NCBI RefSeq assembly: GCF_000003815.2
Contig: NC_049979.1
Location: 24,442,353-24,503,630 of the forward strand
Length of the DNA stretch: 61,278 nt
Source of the DNA: Branchiostoma floridae
Taxonomy: Eukaryota > Chordata > Leptocardii > Amphioxiformes > Branchiostomatidae
Direction: 5' to 3'
Below the pieces are notes generated by a model. The model searched no databases, had not been told where the DNA came from, and saw only the letters and a list, made by a program, of their open reading frames with translations. Below are positions 48,911-60,341 of this stretch, one piece after another. Numbering within the stretch: the first letter of the stretch is position 1; the number at the start of each line of letters is the position of its first letter. The translations under genes and the position numbers were made by a program.

Positions 48911-50361
48911 AAGGCCCCCATTCCACTTGACGGCGCTCTCACTGCGCTCTCATGGCGATATCAAATTGTCCCCATCGCCGTGAGCGCGCCGCGATGGCAG
49001 AAAAAGCTGCTCTGGTGGAATCTCTACTGCGACGCCAGCGCGCTCTCAGCGCGACGGAAAACTCAAACGACAGCAATTTTTATGGGCTGCCAAAGACTTT
49101 AAAGATTACTTACCTAATTTCAGAGATAGAGAACGTTTTGGGTATTTGATTGTCTACTAAGTCATACCTTTACGTCTTACGCAATTTTAAATTACAAAAT
49201 CAAGGCTGTAAACAAATACAATTTTGCTCACTGTACAGGGCTCAGCGTGAGTCTAAGATAACTCATAAGTTTGACTTGCTGTTTTTTTGTTACATTAAAT
49301 TTGTCATGTAACTTGTTCAAAATGAATATCATTATCATACCACGTTATCATCGTAAATTATAGAATAGTGAAACGATTTGATCTATTGAAAATAAGTCTT
49401 CATAATCTCAATTTACAGGTTAAGAACATGAAAACTAAAATGTTATTCTGTTGACATTTAAAAATAAGCCAAGACATATTAAACCTGCGTGTTCCTGATT
49501 ATTCCATCTCAGTTTAATTCATTGTACATCACTGCTACGTTTTGAACATTTCTCCGAGTTCTTTCTCGTCAATTTTGTCATATCTAATCTGGAAAAATCC
49601 TGTGATTCGAAACGCTGAATAAAAGCATTGTTATGTGTAGTTGTCCAATTTGTATTACCCATGATTTTAATTAGGAAGTGATTCAGGACACAAAGTATGA
49701 TTTGACAAAATAAAATCATCAAAATATACTTCTTCAAGAATATAAAGATTGTACGAATTGTAGTTGAGAGCGCGGCGAGAAGCGCGGTGAGATCGCCGTC
49801 CTAGTGGAATGAGGCCTATTGTTTATACCCCCTTTCCACTAGGACGGCGCTCTCACCGCGCTCTCTCTGCGACCTAAAATTTGACAGATCGTTCAACGAA
49901 TTCTATAGAAAAGAAACGAATCTTTTTACACCTTGTGGGCTTTGTTGTCTTCTCAGTTACACTTTTACATTTTGTATCATATACCAAATGTGAAAGTAAA
50001 GATTACACATATCCTATTTAGGTCGCAGTGAGAGCGCAGCACGATCGCCGTCTAGTGGAAAGGGGGCCTTAGCCCTATTGGCGCTCTCCGCGCACTCTCC
50101 GCGCTCTTATGGCGCTCTCATGGCGATCATTGTTGCATCGCCATCCTCGGCGCTCTCACGGCGATGGCATTGCAGGGCTCCATACCATCGCCGTGGTGAC
50201 GGCACTCTCGCGACGATGGCACTCCCACCGCGCTCTCACGGCGCTCTCACCGCGCTCTCACGGCGACCTTGGCGATTTCACCGCGCTCTCACCGCGATGG
50301 TCAAATTTGCCATCGCCGTGAGGGCGCCGCGAGAGCGCCGTCCTAGTGGAATGGGGGTATA
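48911..50361. mobile_element. GCGCTCTC-rich MITE, copy 1, with a nested insertion
   Basis: The ends are AAGGCCCCCATTCCACT...GACGGCGCTCTCAC (left) and the inverted GCGCCGTCCTAGTGGAATGG followed by GGGTATAAG (right). The subterminal zones are built of many CGCGCTCTCAC/GGCGATGG units. The interior aligns with copy 2 at 53778-54841 (for example CAAGGCTGTAA...ACAAAT near 49201 and 54074). A related element is inserted at 49822-50073. Non-coding; Arg/Ala/His-rich frames across it are artefacts. Confidence 0.75.
49822..50073. mobile_element. Nested MITE of the same terminal family
   Basis: The ends ACCCCCTTTCCACTAGGACG and GCCGTCTAGTGGAAAGGGGG are inverted repeats. CCTATTG occurs directly on both sides (49815-49821 and 50074-50080). 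Copy 2 of the host element reads through this point uninterrupted (ACCTATTGCGCTC near 54539). That shows a real insertion with a 7-8 bp target duplication, as in hAT elements. Confidence 0.8.
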
Positions 50362-51479
50362 AGATGCAACGCTAGAAACGCGCGTTTACTGTACCGACGA
50401 TAGACGAACAACGCATACCTGTCCTTGGTGCTGAACTGGTGGTTTTGAATGCCATCCAACCTCAAACATCTTGGAAAGAAGAATTCATCAGGACGTCGCG
50501 TGACCGTGAACTGTTGCAATGCTTGTCAGGGCCGCTAGGTGACGCTTTTGATCCATTAGAATGAAGCTTCTTTGCTTGCAGCAATTTTGATCCCTCATTT
50601 TAGCCATCATTTTAAATGCTCTATAGCTGAGGCCTTTACACTTAAAAAAACTACTGTTCATTGTGCGTGAGAGATGTTTTTATTTGCAAATAATGCTCAG
50701 TCATCAACCAGACGACTGTTGTACATACATTCCATGTCAAGCAAGTACTCTCTTGGCGCTGAATACCACTCAGATACTATTTGTCTTTAACAATTAACTG
50801 TATTGTTACCTTTGAAGCAAGAACTATGGTATAGTCCCCTTCATTGAAAAATGCAACACGTGCCTTCACGGCTGGAATAACAAACATGTGGAACACACGC
50901 TCACTGGGCATCCATAAACCCATAGGTTGCCATACGAACGTTTAAATGAGAATGTTGACTCAATTATGCATGGTGATACTGCATCATGTAAAATGCTGAA
51001 ATTTAATGATATGTCGCTAATCTTTAAGAATGATCTGACGTTATTTTCGGTCAAAACCTATGATGCATATTACAGAAACGTGTAAATCATAAAATGAAAT
51101 TGTGGCTGCCAGGTTTGGCATTGACAAGAAGCGCTATACAATCTTCAAGAGACTTAAAGAATTACGGTCCCATGTTCACATACGTTGTAAATGTATACGT
51201 ATACGTAGATGTACATCTTGATATTGTCAATTGTATTGTCAATCCAAGTCTTCCATCGCCCCGTTCACGTGACCGGATATGGTCGAGTCCAAGCTGGTGT
51301 CCTTGCCGGCTTCATGGTTGGGTGTGGTGGTAATTGGTTGCTTCTTTGCTCTGTCGATTCAAAAAAAAAACAATTAATTGAAGTAGGCAAACAACCATGG
51401 CCTTTTGGGAATATCAATTTTGCAAACCATACGCTGACTGTATTGACAATTGTGTCCAACTCCACTAAAACCATGCTTT
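50362..51479. other. Gene-free stretch
   Basis: Contains the GGTGACGCTTTTGATCCATT fragment near 50538 that recurs near 2213 and 11655. No exon seen. Confidence 0.4.
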
Positions 51480-51997
51480 TTAAGAGCAAATGTCTGTAAG
51501 GATCAAACAATGGTGGCAAAGGTCAAAAAATAGATTTGGCTCATATTTTGCACAGTGATAGTACTTGGTCCACAACCCCTCAAAATAGCTTTCTTTTAGA
51601 TCAAAACTCCTTGTTGCCATGGTAACGGGCAAACAAAGTTTTCTGGCCATTTTTCCCAATTTTCGCATCTCAAAAACACAGAAATCAGCATATTTTACGA
51701 CACTGTCTCGGCAACACCTTTAAATCTATCATCAAAACAAAACAAGATCTGAATAGACCAACATTTTGGCTTTTTAAAAATTGTTGTGAAATTTCCAAAG
51801 TCGTACATTTTCGTTCTTGGGCAGCCTGAAAACAGTGCAATGTTTCAAGCTTCAAAAAAATTTGATTTTTGGCCCAACTTTGTAACGCTATAAGTGCCAA
51901 GCTGGTTGTTTTTTTGGCTTGAAATTTGTACCATATATAGATCCTTAGAATATCTATCAAATGCATTGTTGCAAAGTTTGGGGTTTTGTTTGGTTGT

Positions 51998-52620
51998 CAC
52001 GTGACTGTCCCCTAAAGTAGGCCACTTTTTGTGTTTGGCGAAAATTGTGAACTTTAGCCATGTTCAACGCACGCTACGTGACGAAGTAAACAAGGATTCT
52101 TATTCAACTTCTGATCAAATGTACATCTATGTATTGTCTATCAAATAAATGCTTGTAGAGTTTCGGGTCATGACGTTTAGTCACGTGGTTGTCCCTGAAA
52201 GTAGGCCCTTTTTTGCATTTGACGAAAATTGTGAATTTTAGCCATGTTCAACGTACGCTACGTGACGAAGTAAACAAGGATTCTTATTTAACTTCTAGTC
52301 AAATGTACATCTATGTATTGTCTATCAAATGAATGCTTGCAAAGTTTCGGATCATGACGTTCAGTCACGTGGTTGTCCCTGAAAGTAGGCCATTTTTTGC
52401 ATTTGACGAAAATTGTGAATTCTAGCTTTGATCAAAGTACGCTGGGTATCAAAGTGAACAAGAATTCTTATTCAACTTCAAGTCAAATGTACATCTATGC
52501 ATTGTCTATCAGATGAATGCTTGCAGAGTTGTAGATCATGACTTTTAGTCACGTGGTTGTCCCTGAAAGTAGGTCAAATTTTGCTTTTGGCCAGAAATCA
52601 CCATATAGGGCTGTAGTTAA
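51998..52620. repeat. 183-bp tandem repeats, left arm of the foldback element
   Basis: GTCACGTGxxTGTCCCTxAA recurs at about 51998, 52180, 52363 and 52549. Each copy carries GAAAATTGTGAA, then CGTACGCTACGTGACGAAGT (in the better-preserved copies) and TGTACATCTATG(T/C)ATTG blocks. Confidence 0.85.
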
Positions 52621-53777
52621 ATCTGTCGAATTGGGGAACTGAAATACTTTACTGGCACTGACTCTGTGTAGCCCTTAACATTGTCTGTTGAATGAGTGTT
52701 AGTAAGGCTTGGGGTCGCCTTTCTTTGCGGTGCAGTTGCTCCCTGAAGTAGGGCAGATAGTTAGCTAAATGCTGTTAGGAGGTTCTGTTACTTTAGAGAA
52801 GATGCCTCTTGAACAGTTTCTTTCTTTTAACATTGTCAATGTCCAATGCATATCATATTGGTACTACAATGACTGATAATGGGCTTACAGTGTTAAATTA
52901 AAGCTTACTTAAGCGATGACTCTGTTATAATTGTAAATATCAATTTTGATAATGTAACTAAGATGTCGTTTTAAATTCAGCTATGTTCTATAATGCGCTA
53001 AAATTCACAATTTTTGTCGAGCACATAAGGTGACCTGGCTTCAGGGACAACCATGTGACTAATTGTCATGACCCGAAACTCGACAAGCATTTATTCGAAG
53101 AAAGAAAATTAAGAATACAAAGATGTACATTTGACCAGAAGTTTAATCAGAATTCTTCTTAATTTCGTCACGTAGTGTAGCCTGGTATCCAGCTATATTA
53201 TAGCTCCCGATCGCGAGTCTCTTCTGTCCTCTTCGCAAATGGCTCGTTCTCATTTAAATGTAAAAATGCTGTCGCCTGCTTTTGCGACTTGATTTGCAGC
53301 AAATTTTAGACAAAATCACAGGTTCCTTCATTTTTCCACAATCCCTGGAATGTTTTCCAAAAGATTCATTTTGGTTGATGGCTTGGAAGATTATCTTAGC
53401 CACGGGTGGAATTTCACCCCCGTAAAAAATGGTTGTCGCCTGATAACAAACGAAGAATTCAAGTAGTAGCCAAAAATGTAACAATTCAGTTCCCAGAATG
53501 ATTGTTCGGTAGATGAAACCAGCTGAGCAGGCCCTTTGCCTGATAACGCCAGATTGGTACTGTCACTGATCTTGGAGGCTGTGTGACGTGGGTTATTCCT
53601 GTTGCCAAATTCGGTAACAAACGTTACCACCACCAGTTTGTTGTTTGCCAGTTGCCACTGTTATACTATCCACGTATAAGACAAGAAATGACCGTTTTTG
53701 TGATGCTGCACATGCAGTTTTTCTGGCTTTCTAAAGAAACAAGGAAGGGTTGTTGACTGCCATTTGTATCCCACCTA

Positions 53778-54841
53778 AGGCCCCCTTTCCACTTGACGGC
53801 GCTCTCACCGCGCTCTCGCTGCGATGGAAAATTGGCCAGAGCGCCGTGAGAGCGCCGCGACGCCAGAAAAACTGCTCAAGTGGAATCTCTCCGGCGACCC
53901 CAGCGCGCTCTCACCGCGAAAAAAACTCAAATGTCAGCATCTTTTTATGAGCTAGCAAAAGTTCGAAAGATTACTCAACGAATTTCAGAGATAAAGAACG
54001 AACCTTTTGACAAAAAGTGTATTCTGGTATCCTTGAAGTCTTCCTTTTACGTCCTACATAACAAAGTATAAAATCAAGGCTGTAATGTAAACAAATCCAA
54101 TTTTGGTCACTGTACAGTCTTTAAGCTTGAAATATACACGTTTGTCTTGCTGCTTTTTTCTTAAATCTGTCATGTATCTTGTTCACCATAAATTTCTTTA
54201 TCATGCTACGTTATTAGTGTAAGTCATACATCACTGAAACCCTTTGATTTATTGAAAATAGGACTTCAATAATTTAAATGCACAGATGAAGAACAACAAA
54301 ACCTAATGTCATGATGTTGAAATTTAAAAATAGGTTGAGAAATGATAAACCTTTGTTTTTTTAAACCTTGGTTATTCCATCTCAGCTTGTTTAATTGTAC
54401 ATTACAGGTAGATTTTGAACATTTCTTCGGGTTCTGTGTGTGTCAAATATACTTCTTCACAAACCGCAGTTGAGAGCGCAGAGAGAGCGCGATGAGAGCG
54501 CCGTCCTAGCTAAATTGGCATCATAAACCACTGTTGAGACCTATTGCGCTCACCGCGCTCGCTGTGCGCTCCGTTGGCGCTCACGGCGCTCTCTGCGCGC
54601 GCTCTTGGCGCTCTCTCTGCGCTCATCGTTGGATCGCCGTCCACGGCGCTCTCACGGCGACTGTTTTGAGCAGGTTCAAAACAGTCGCGGAGGTGATGGC
54701 GACCGTGGCGATCCCACCGCGCTCTCTGCGCGCTCCCATGGCGACCTTGGCGATCCCACCGCGCTCTCACCGCGCTCTTCCAAATTTGAGGTCGCAGAGA
54801 GAGCGCCGTGAGAGCACCGTCCTAGTGGAAAGGGGGTATAA
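53778..54841. mobile_element. GCGCTCTC-rich MITE, copy 2, nested in the foldback element
   Basis: The ends are AAGGCCCCCTTTCCACTTGA and, inverted, CCTAGTGGAAAGGGGGTATA. It aligns with copy 1 (48911-50361) minus the nested insertion. Its position inside the foldback element makes it younger than that element. Confidence 0.75.
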
Positions 54842-55082
54842 CAAAATGTTGTACAGAAATGACTGTAACGAACGTTAGCATTGTTCGAAGCTTTCTAAGC
54901 TTTCTATTTGACCTGGTGTAAAAAGCTGCCCACTTTTTAAGTGTCCCTAGGGACATCCTCTTATACCTAAATGATGTAGTCAATAAGGCCATTATTTACA
55001 ATTCAATGAGAACGAGTGAAATATGTATCTGCGAAGAGGACAAAAGAGACTCGGGAACTATAATACGGCTGGATACCAGGGT

Positions 55083-55900
55083 ACACGTAGCGTACTTTGA
55101 AAATTCACAATTTTCGTCCAATGAAAAAAGTGACCTACTTTCAAGGACAACCGCGTGACTTTACTTCATGATGTAATTTTCTACAAGTATTCATTTGACA
55201 GGCAATACATAGATTTACCTTTGGCAGGAAGTTGAATCAGAACTTTATTTTGCTTCGCAATCTAGCGTACGTTGAACATGGCTAAAGGTCACAATTTTTG
55301 TCAAATGCAAAAAAATGGCCTACTTTCAGGGACAACCACGTGACTTTACGTTATGATCCGAAACTCTACAAGCATTTAGATGATAGACAATACATAGATG
55401 TACATTTGATCAGAAGTTGAATAAGAATCCTTGTTTACTTCGTCACGTAGCGTGCGTTGAACATGGCTAAAATTCACAATTTTCGTCAAATGCAAAAAAT
55501 GGCCTACTTTCAGGGACAACCACGTGACTGAACGTCATGACCCGAAACTCTACAAGCATTTATTTGATAGACAATACATAGATGTACATTTTATCAGAAG
55601 TTGAATAAGAATCCTTGTTTACTTCGTCACGTAGCGTACGTTGAACATGGCTAAAATTCACAATTTTCGTCAAATGCAAAAAAATGGCCTACTTTCAGGG
55701 ACAACCACGTGACTGAACGTCATGACCCGAAACTCTACAAGCATTTATTTGATAGGCAATACTTAGATCCACATTTGATAAGAAGTTGATTTAGAAATAT
55801 ATTTTACTTCTTCACGTAGCGTACTTTAAACATGGCTAAAGTTCACAATTTTCGCCAAACACAAAAAGTGGCCTACTTTAGGGGACAGTCACGTGACAAC
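55083..55900. repeat. 183-bp tandem repeats, right arm of the foldback element
   Basis: Inverted copies of the left-arm unit. GGGACAACCACGTGAC variants lie at about 55151, 55337, 55519, 55706 and 55889. Confidence 0.85.
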
Positions 55901-56409
55901 CAAACAAGACCCCAAACTTTGCAACAATGCATTTGATAGATATTCTAAGGATCTATATATGGTACAAATTTCAAGCCAAAAAAACAACCAGCTTGGCACT
56001 TATAGCGTTACAAAGTTGGGCCAAAAATCAAATTTTTTTGAAGCTTGAAACATTGCACTGTTTTCAGGCTGCCCAAGAACGAAAATGTACGACTTTGGAA
56101 ATTTCACAACAATTTTTAAAAAGCCAAAATGTTGGTCTATTTAGATCTTGTTTTGTTTTGATGATAGGTTTAAAGGTGTTGCCGAGACAGTGCCGTAAAA
56201 TATGCTGATTTCTGTGTTTTTGAGATGCGAAAATTGGGGAAAATGGCCAGAAAACTTTGTTTGCCCGTTACCATGGCAACAAGGAGTTTTGATCTAAAAG
56301 AAAGCTATTTTGAGGGGTTGTGGACCAAGTACTATCACTGTGCAAAATATGAGCCAAATCTATTTTTTGACCTTTGCCACCATTGTTTGATCCTTACAGA
56401 CATTTGCTC

Positions 56410-59400
56410 TTAAATTCTAGAAAAACGCATGGGCGAGGGCAGCTTTTCTGTCTGGAACTTTACGTTTGGGACTGCATTTGTAACCCTGCATGCAGCAGCG
56501 ACACTTAGCTGCAGCGTGAAGAACAACAGGTCTATATTAGTCTGTATTAGCAAGGTGACCGATACGTCGGCTCTTGTAAATATGTGGTTCTGGATGAAGA
56601 ACTTTGTAATATGGAATAGTATAGATAAAAGTAATCGTACCTTAGTATCAGCGCCAAGAGCACGACCGTCGCTATCACCAAGGCTACAGTTCCAATCGCG
56701 ATGACCACCACACGGGTGTTGGGAGTGTTGTCTGGATGGTTGTTTTGTTCATCCGGTCCATCTGGCACATTTGCAGTTTCAACATCTGAGGAAAAATAGA
56801 TAACAAGATATCCAAGGTCGACAAAGTTGTCAACAACATAGAAGCCTCCAACCAAAGAAATAGGCCTTGCTTTATCAGGACATTATGTTGTCGCGTATTT
56901 TATCCTGTATTTACTCTTTTCTTTGCACGTTTATGATTTACTGACCAGCCACCAACAAACTGATCCAAACTTAACAATTCTCATGTGAGCAACCGTCATA
57001 TGTATGGAATGCCTCAACTGTATTTCGATCGATCGTATTTAGTTAGCGATGGGTTTAACTTAAACTATTTATCAATATGAAATAATATGCATACTAACAA
57101 CTTTCACTCAACTGTCAGCTCACAACATCTTGTTTGCTTATTAGGAATCTCCATTAGTTACATCGAACTATTCTTCCTGGAGTCCTCTACATATCAAAAT
57201 ACATTACAACAAATTACACATATAATGTTGATCAGTCAACTAGCATAAATCAATAACATCATTAAACATATCATATTATACAATACAATTCATAACACAT
57301 ATAAAGTCAATCAATCAATTAGGATAAATCAATAACATCATTATTATATTATATCATACACATACATAGATGGCCCAAGTTATCATATGTTGGGTTTGTG
57401 GAGGTCAGACGTCATGCATTTTACAGAAGTCAATTCAAAGTTTACCACCATGAGATAACACTCACCTTCCGCAGGCAGTTGCGCACTGTAAGGGTAGATT
57501 CCGTGAACCACCTTCCATCCCAGCGACTCCTCCACCCTCCCCTGGTTGTGCTGCATCATCAACAGGAGTATGTTACCCGGGACGATGGTGTAGTTCCCCG
57601 TGGGGTCGGGGTGGAGCACGTAGCCGGAATGCCAGTGTGGTGCGGTTCGGTGAGATGAAAGGTTTGGGAAAACCGTCCAAGATGACAACGTCTTCTGAGC
57701 GGAACGTCCATGAGTCGTATGCCCTGGCGAAATAAGCAAATAGACGAACATCAAGAGTTACATAAAGGTTTCATTTCAGCACAATAAACTTTCTTTAGAA
57801 ATGTAGAAGTTAGAGAACGCATTGTTTTCAATTTATTTTGGTCATCGCCGTAAATTTTGGAATGGATAGTTTCAACAAATAGATCATTACAGTATAGCTG
57901 CCAGGCTTATCAAGTGACTGAAGTTTCAAATTTGGTTGGCACAATCTATAATAAATTGTCCTCTCTCAAATGCAAAAAAAGTGCGGTCTATCTATAAGAA
58001 AAAGAGAAACATTCAAGTTATAAGAAAAATGAAACTCCAAAAGAAACCAACACATTGATGACATGTTGCTCTAACGTGGCATGAAGGGAGAACGGATCGA
58101 AGTATTATCGTTGATTTCATTAAACAAATTCATACAATATATATCAATACAATATATGTACAATGTTTTACACGCTAAAGTCATTAAAGTGCATACATGT
58201 TAAGTCAAAGCAATGAAGCGATAGGATACATATTCAAGAGAAAACTGCATACGATCGTTTGGCGCGGAGTGCTGTTCGTCGACATGCCTGGAACTCCAGG
58301 ACGTGCCTCTGGCAGTAGATCGTCAGACGGTTTGCAACAACGATTCGGAAGGTTTCGTTCACCTCATCGGTAAACTATAGAAACGTTAGAACAAACATAG
58401 GTTCGTAAAGGACATTTAAACAGACATTCATTGATTAAAATGTTATGTCCAAAAATATGTACCTCACGACATTGACAGTTAAGACGGTGCCGACACAAAG
58501 AGATAGAACAGGAGGAAAACATACACTGCATCCCTAATCACCATGTTTTTTGAACAACGGATATAGGTTACCCCACGAATAAAGGTGAACTATCGTTACT
58601 GAGTATGTATTGTGTGACTCATACATGAAACATCATTTATGAAAGTGGCAGTTAAAATTAGCCATTTCAGTATATATTATAAAGCCCTACACTAGGTTCC
58701 ACTTGCACCTTGTAGTCTTGGCACAAGCTCTGTTCAAATGCTCTGCAAGCGGTAGCAATTGTTTTAGATCAAATTCAAGTAGATCTACCTCATTGACAGC
58801 CATGCCGATGTCCAGCACTACTGAGTTTGCTCTTGTGGGTAGGGCCAGGATAACGTGTTCGCAGACTATCGGAATGATGTCTTCTCTCAGCTTCTCTAGA
58901 AGTGAGTAGTTTGCCACGGTGCCCACTGTGTCATTTGATGTGGCGATTTCTACTAACTCCGTCCCGTCATAGATTGAGCCGACACCTATGGCCACCATGA
59001 TGATCCCGCTCTGCTTGGCCCTCAGAGCTGGCTGTCGGACATCGTCCGCTGACTGTCCATCTGTCACCACTATTACTACTTTGGGTACGTCCTGACGAGC
59101 ACCACGACTTTCCGTCAGAGTTGCGTTGACCACGTAGTCTATTGCCCAGCCAGTGTAAGTACCTCCACCCCAATAGGATATGTTGTAAATGGCAGGTAGC
59201 AGCTCATCTAGAGTTTTGTATTGGTTTAAAGAAACTTCCTCATACAACCAGTTTGCGTATTGAACTATGCCCACCTGAGCGTTGTTTGGACCGATTTGAA
59301 AATCGCTCGTTGTGGTCGCGACGAAGTTTTTGGTCACTTGAAAGTTGGAGTCTCCGATACTTCCCGATCCGTCTAGCAGAAAGACAAGATCTACTGGCAT

Positions 59401-59551
59401 CCTACATACTACCTCTGGGGAATGAATGACAGAGTAGAGTCAATAGCAGAATCGAAGTAAACTAGAATTCCATCACTTCATGCCTTCGCGTAATTGTTCC
59501 TGGATACAATGCAAAATAGAAGCAAATAAGTCTCTTAATAGCAATTCATAA

Positions 59552-59593
<42 letters not shown>

Positions 59594-59615
59594 ACACACA
59601 TACACACACACACAC

Positions 59616-59710
<95 letters not shown>

Positions 59711-60341
59711 CTGTCCCATTGAGCTTACCCTTGCAGGTAGTTCCATTGACAAGATTGTATCCATCCGCACAGCTGCAGCGGTACGAACCCTCAGTGTTGA
59801 TGCAGGTCTGGTCACAGTTACCGTTTCCAGACTGACATTCATCAACATCTGTGATGATAATGTTACAACAGACCTTGAGTTGGTTGATATCAGAAGAGGG
59901 TGACTTGGGAAGCTATAGTATGCTGATACATTATGGTGTATTATTCAAGAGCAATTGACCGATGCTGACACAATTAGCCTTTCAATATGAGAAAATATTA
60001 ATAAGCGTATGGATCAATGAGAGAGCGGTTACATGTCCGTCAAACATAAATATTTATATGTTTATCTTGCATGTCTGGACGAAGGTGGGTGGGTCAATTG
60101 TATTTGTCTATAGATTTTGATTTATAATAGCAACAACACGTTTCTCTAGATGCTATAATATACGTAAAGACTATTTAAAGAACGAAAAATTTGTATGACA
60201 GATTAGCAAATGTTACGCTTTAAAAACAGAAATGAACACATGAAATTACCTGTGCACGTTTCTCCTGCACGGACCCAACCGTCACAGCATTGCAGCAGAT
60301 CGCTGTGCCTGTGAGGCACGGTACAGACACTGCCGTGTGGT
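56410..60341 (-). CDS. Membrane protein: Cys-rich segment, EGF-like, VWA, transmembrane helix (5'-partial)
   Basis: Proposed exons are 60341-60250, 59848-59729, 59414-58693, 58374-58253, 57723-57466, 56785-56641 and 56485-56410. Exon a ends [13 protein letters not shown], like an EMI/cysteine-rich segment. Exon b is a typical EGF-like domain ([25 protein letters not shown]). Exon c is a von Willebrand A domain with an intact metal site (DGSGS, a Thr in [15 protein letters not shown]). Exon d reads [20 protein letters not shown] and exon e [18 protein letters not shown]; neither belongs to a family I recognise. Exon f encodes a Pro/Asn/Asp-rich stem and a helix ([20 protein letters not shown]). 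The last exon gives a 25-residue tail. Phases join throughout (a-b-c phase 1, c-d phase 0, d-e phase 2, e-f phase 1, f-tail phase 2), but exon e appears to need a frame change near 57610. It is probably a cell-surface adhesion or recognition protein. The donor at 58692 is weak (GTGTAG). Confidence 0.65.
59552..59706. repeat. (CA)n microsatellite in the intron after the EGF exon
   Basis: About 75 CA units with CATA interruptions. On the gene's transcript these are UG repeats that begin about 22 bases after the donor at 59728. Confidence 0.97.

Larger units (their letters stand above)
51480..56413. mobile_element. Foldback transposon with TTAA ends, about 4.9 kb
   Basis: TTAA at 51480-51483 is followed by GAGCAAATGTCTGTAAGGAT. 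The mirror image (ATCCTTACAGACATTTGCTC) precedes TTAA at 56410-56413. The arms are very similar: an apparent 93-residue frame at 51966-51685 (minus) is repeated at 55927-56208 (plus) with one residue changed. Behind the outer 500 bp each arm has roughly 183-bp tandem repeats. The centre holds further mirrored pieces (CGAGTCTCTT near 53215 and AAGAGACTCG near 55047) and a nested MITE. No transposase frame was recognised. Confidence 0.8.

Noticed and set aside
50078-50362. Arg/Ala/His-rich open frames at 50078-50362 and 54510-54878
   Set aside because: They lie in the GCGCTCTC arrays of MITE ends on both strands and in several frames. No coding signature.
51685-51966. A 93-residue frame present twice (also 55927-56208)
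   Set aside because: Repeated because it lies in the inverted arms of the foldback element. Low-complexity flanks and no recognised domain; conservation reflects the repeat.
51998-52560. Cluster of CACGTG E-boxes as an enhancer
   Set aside because: Each lies at the same place in a 183-bp tandem repeat of a transposon, so their clustering needs no regulatory explanation.
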